From Cytophagia bacterium (GTDB lineage: Bacteria; Bacteroidota; Bacteroidia; UBA7662): a DNA stretch of 7,874 nt. Below are positions 6,184 to 7,874 of this stretch, piece after piece; within the stretch, counting starts at the first letter, position 1; each line of letters starts with the position of its first letter. A program made the position numbers and the translations under genes. The DNA lies in contig RFOZ01000055.1 in assembly GCA_009926405.1 (NCBI GenBank), positions 1-7,874 of the forward strand, in the 5' to 3' direction. The notes under the pieces are model-generated. The model was not told the DNA's origin, made no database searches, and worked only from the letters and a program-made list of their open reading frames with translations.

Positions 6184-7029
6184 ATGGCTTGGTTCAAACG
6201 CTCGACGGCCGGTGTGACCACCGCCACCGACGAAAAGCGCGAAGCACCCGATGGGCTATGGTTTAAATGCCCCTCTTGCAAGGCATCGGTTTTGACCAAG
6301 GACTTGCAAGAGAACCTTTCGGTTTGCCCCAAATGCGATTACCATCACCGCCTGGGCTCCGAGGGCTATTTCAATCTGCTTTTTGATCAAGGAATCTACG
6401 AGGAATTGGATGCAGATTTAATTTCGCTGAACCCACTTAACTTCAAGGATACCAAGGATTACGGAGACCGGCTGCGGGATGCCCGCGCCAAGACAGGGCT
6501 CCGCGATGCCCTGCGTTCCGCCCTTGGAAACCTGGAAGGATTTCCCTTGGTGGTAGCTTGCATGGATTTTGAATTTATCGGTGGCTCGATGGGGACGGTG
6601 ATGGGTGAGAAAATTGCCCGAGCGGTGGATAAAGCCCGTGCCTTGCGCTGCCCGGTACTCGTCATATCCCGATCTGGGGGTGCCCGCATGATGGAGGCGG
6701 CCTTTTCGTTGATGCAAATGGCCAAAACATCGGCCAAATTGTCCTTGGCGGACCAGGAGGGGATTCCTTACATCTCCCTTATGACCGATCCCACCACCGG
6801 GGGGGTTACGGCATCCTTTGCCATGCTGGGGGACTTGAACCTGGCCGAACCCGGTGCCTTAATTGGCTTTGCAGGCCCCAGGGTCATTCGTGAAACCATC
6901 AAAAAAGATTTGCCACCAGGCTTCCAAAGCGCCGAGTCCGTGCTCGAAAGCGGGTTCCTCGATTTAATCGTTCCTCGGCATACCCTCAAGGAGACTCTGG
7001 CGAGGCTCTTGTCTCATCTTCGCCAATAG
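6184..7029 (+). CDS. accD: Acetyl-CoA carboxylase carboxyltransferase subunit beta
   Basis: A complete 281-residue AccD. With AccA it forms the carboxyltransferase that moves CO2 from carboxybiotin on AccB to acetyl-CoA, making malonyl-CoA for fatty-acid synthesis. An N-terminal zinc ribbon is intact, with Cys29, Cys32, Cys48 and Cys51 (KCPSC and CPKC). The crotonase-like carboxyltransferase core follows, with FIGGSMGTVMGEKIARA (131-147), RSGGARMMEA (163-172), TDPTTGGVTASFAMLGD (201-217) and IGFAGPRVI (227-235). The last is part of the acyl-CoA binding and oxyanion region. Length is within the family range of about 280-300. The ATG at 6184 is 2 bases after the fbaB stop with no Shine-Dalgarno, suggesting one transcript and possible coupling. 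AccA and the biotin subunits are not in the window. Confidence 0.97.
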   Translation: MAWFKRSTAGVTTATDEKREAPDGLWFKCPSCKASVLTKDLQENLSVCPKCDYHHRLGSEGYFNLLFDQGIYEELDADLISLNPLNFKDTKDYGDRLRDARAKTGLRDALRSALGNLEGFPLVVACMDFEFIGGSMGTVMGEKIARAVDKARALRCPVLVISRSGGARMMEAAFSLMQMAKTSAKLSLADQEGIPYISLMTDPTTGGVTASFAMLGDLNLAEPGALIGFAGPRVIRETIKKDLPPGFQSAESVLESGFLDLIVPRHTLKETLARLLSHLRQ

Positions 7030-7043
7030 GCTTACCAATAAAA

Positions 7044-7075
7044 CTTGGAATTTGCCCTCCAAATCCGTATCTTTG
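7044..7075 (+). promoter_or_regulatory. rpsO promoter, Bacteroidota -33/-7 type
   Basis: CTTG at 7044-7047 is followed after 20 bases by TATCTTTG at 7068-7075. This matches the Bacteroidota layout TTTG, 19-21 bases, TAnnTTTG with one mismatch in the -33 box. Transcription should begin around 7080, leaving a leader of about 65 bases before rpsO. It lies just after the accD stop, so rpsO need not depend on the fbaB-accD transcript. Confidence 0.62.
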
Positions 7076-7093
7076 CGATTCTAAAAATTCAAA

Positions 7094-7134
7094 CCAACAG
7101 CGGCCCCAACCAACAGCGACCTCAGCGGCCCCAA
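7094..7134 (+). repeat. Short direct repeats in the rpsO leader
   Basis: The 12-base word CAGCGGCCCCAA occurs at 7098-7109 and again at 7123-7134. Between them a third partial copy appears at 7110-7118 (CCAACAGCG, identical to 7094-7102). The whole block lies in the predicted 5' untranslated region of rpsO. S15 is known to repress its own message through leader structures in several bacteria, so this could be an autoregulatory element, but I cannot show a known S15-binding fold here. Confidence 0.6.
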
Positions 7135-7145
7135 ATAAGCGGAAA

Positions 7146-7415
7146 ATGTACTTAGACAAAACCAAAAGAGCTGAACTCTACACCCAATTCGGCCACAACG
7201 CCCAGGATTCAGGCACGGCCGAAAGCCAAATCGCCCAGTTTTCCTTTCGTATTGCTCACCTGACCGAGCACCTCAAGAAAAACAAAAAGGATTATTCCAC
7301 CCAGCTTTCCCTCGTCAAAATGGTCGGAAAGCGCCGGGATTTACTCAATTACTTGAAGCAAATTGACATCGCTCGTTACAGGGCGGTGATCGAGAAACTC
7401 AATCTTCGCAGGTAA
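7146..7415 (+). CDS. rpsO: 30S ribosomal protein S15
   Basis: An 89-residue S15, exactly the usual length. It binds the central domain three-way junction of 16S rRNA early in assembly of the 30S platform, and it contacts 23S rRNA in an intersubunit bridge. Diagnostic segments are FGHNAQDSGTAESQIA (15-30), HLTEHLKKNKKDYSTQ (38-53), in which His42 and Asp49 match the rRNA-contacting residues of E. coli S15, and LVKMVGKRRDLLNYLK (56-71), ending RYRAVIEKLNLRR. The ATG at 7146 aligns with other S15 starts. Only a weak GCGGAAA precedes it. It has its own promoter and a repeat-containing leader, and a strong terminator directly after the stop separates it from pnp. Confidence 0.98.
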   Translation: MYLDKTKRAELYTQFGHNAQDSGTAESQIAQFSFRIAHLTEHLKKNKKDYSTQLSLVKMVGKRRDLLNYLKQIDIARYRAVIEKLNLRR

Positions 7416-7419
7416 TTTC

Positions 7420-7448
7420 AAAGGCGGTTCCCCAGGGGCCGCCTTTTT
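7420..7448 (+). terminator. Intrinsic terminator after rpsO
   Basis: The stem pairs AAAGGCGG (7420-7427) with CCGCCTTT (7439-7446), extended inside by CCC/GGG after a 2-base TT bulge, and it ends in TTTTT (7444-7448). It lies 5 bases after the rpsO stop and before pnp. It should end or attenuate rpsO transcription, so pnp would get only read-through or use its own promoter. Confidence 0.85.
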
Positions 7449-7497
7449 GCGTTCACCGAAACGAGGGCCCTCCTGGGCCACCCACCAGGCATCGTTC

Positions 7498-7511
7498 GGA
7501 GCCTACGCTCC
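7498..7511 (+). promoter_or_regulatory. Small hairpin in the pnp upstream region
   Basis: GGAGC and GCTCC form a 5-bp stem with a CTAC loop, 67 bases before the pnp ATG. It could sit in the pnp leader, where PNPase of enteric bacteria is known to autoregulate through a cleaved stem. The stem is short, so chance is a fair explanation. No convincing TAnnTTTG promoter is visible elsewhere in the 130-base gap from 7449 to 7578. Confidence 0.25.
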
Positions 7512-7578
7512 CTCTTAACGGTAGATCTTGTCCCGTGATGGCGTCTGCCTTTTCTTCAACCCCGAATACCAAATACCT

Positions 7579-7874
7579 ATGAAACCACAATCCACTGTAC
7601 AATCCATTCACTTACCCGATGGTCGGGTGATCACCCTGGAAACCGGCTTAATGGCCCGTCAAGCTGATGGCGCAGTCCTCCTAAGCATGGGGGATACCCG
7701 CCTTTTGGCCACGGTCGTTTCGGCCAAAGATGCCAAAGAAGATGTAGACTTCATGCCCCTTACGGTGGATTATCAGGAAAAATTCGCTTCGACCGGCAAA
7801 ATACCTGGCAGTTTTCAGCGTCGCGAAGGCCGTTTGTCGGACTACGAAGTTTTGATCAGCCGATTGATAGACCG
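7579..7874 (+). CDS. pnp: Polyribonucleotide nucleotidyltransferase, PNPase (N-terminal fragment)
   Basis: The first 98 codons of PNPase, cut by the right edge. The enzyme degrades RNA 3' to 5' by phosphorolysis in the cytoplasm and takes part in mRNA decay. The fragment covers the start of the first RNase PH-like domain: MKPQSTVQSIHLPDGRVITL, then ETGLMARQADGAVLLSMGDT, LLATVVSAKDAKEDVDFMPLTVDYQEKFA in overlapping order, and GSFQRREGRLSDYEVLISRL near the edge. The FMPLTVDYQEK and RREGR segments are highly characteristic of the family, and the wording resembles Bacteroidota PNPases. The catalytic second PH domain and the KH and S1 domains lie beyond the window. The ATG at 7579 fits family starts and has no Shine-Dalgarno. 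Placement after rpsO is the common bacterial rpsO-pnp order. Confidence 0.96.
   Translation, partial: MKPQSTVQSIHLPDGRVITLETGLMARQADGAVLLSMGDTRLLATVVSAKDAKEDVDFMPLTVDYQEKFASTGKIPGSFQRREGRLSDYEVLISRLID

Overview
The window reads as ordinary core chromosome of a member of the Bacteroidota, at roughly 50-53% GC by eye. Three things point there. Intergenic regions carry the TAnnTTTG promoter element typical of the phylum. Shine-Dalgarno sequences are almost absent. The encoded SufB, ComEC (short C-terminal domain, no metallo-beta-lactamase), S15 and PNPase all look like Bacteroidota versions. I cannot resolve genus or family from sequence alone. I see no mobile element, CRISPR array, tRNA, rRNA or defence island, and no intergenic stretch exceeds 300 bases.

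Left half (1-5055), minus strand, read right to left: an ElaA-like GNAT acetyltransferase, the DNA-uptake channel ComEC, a crotonase-family enoyl-CoA hydratase/isomerase, then the start of a suf iron-sulfur assembly operon (sufB followed 19 bases later by sufC, which leaves the window after 38 codons). The suf promoter holds the clearest regulatory structure here: a perfect 10-bp-arm palindrome placed just downstream of a TATCTTTG box, where a repressor would cover the transcription start. The three genes before it each have a TAnnTTTG-like box only 4-6 bases from the ATG, which suggests leaderless or nearly leaderless messages.

Right half (5129-7874), plus strand: fbaB (class I fructose-bisphosphate aldolase) is followed after 2 bases by accD (acetyl-CoA carboxylase carboxyltransferase beta), so they are probably one transcript. 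Then comes rpsO (ribosomal protein S15) behind its own promoter and a repeat-rich leader, a strong intrinsic terminator, and the first 98 codons of pnp (PNPase). GNAT and fbaB are divergent across a 73-base gap.

Functionally the genes are housekeeping: Fe-S cluster biogenesis, acyl-CoA metabolism, DNA uptake, central carbon metabolism feeding fatty-acid synthesis, and translation/RNA decay. I did not find a convincing undescribed system. The best leads are regulatory: the suf operator, the box-abutting-ATG pattern, and the rpsO leader repeats.
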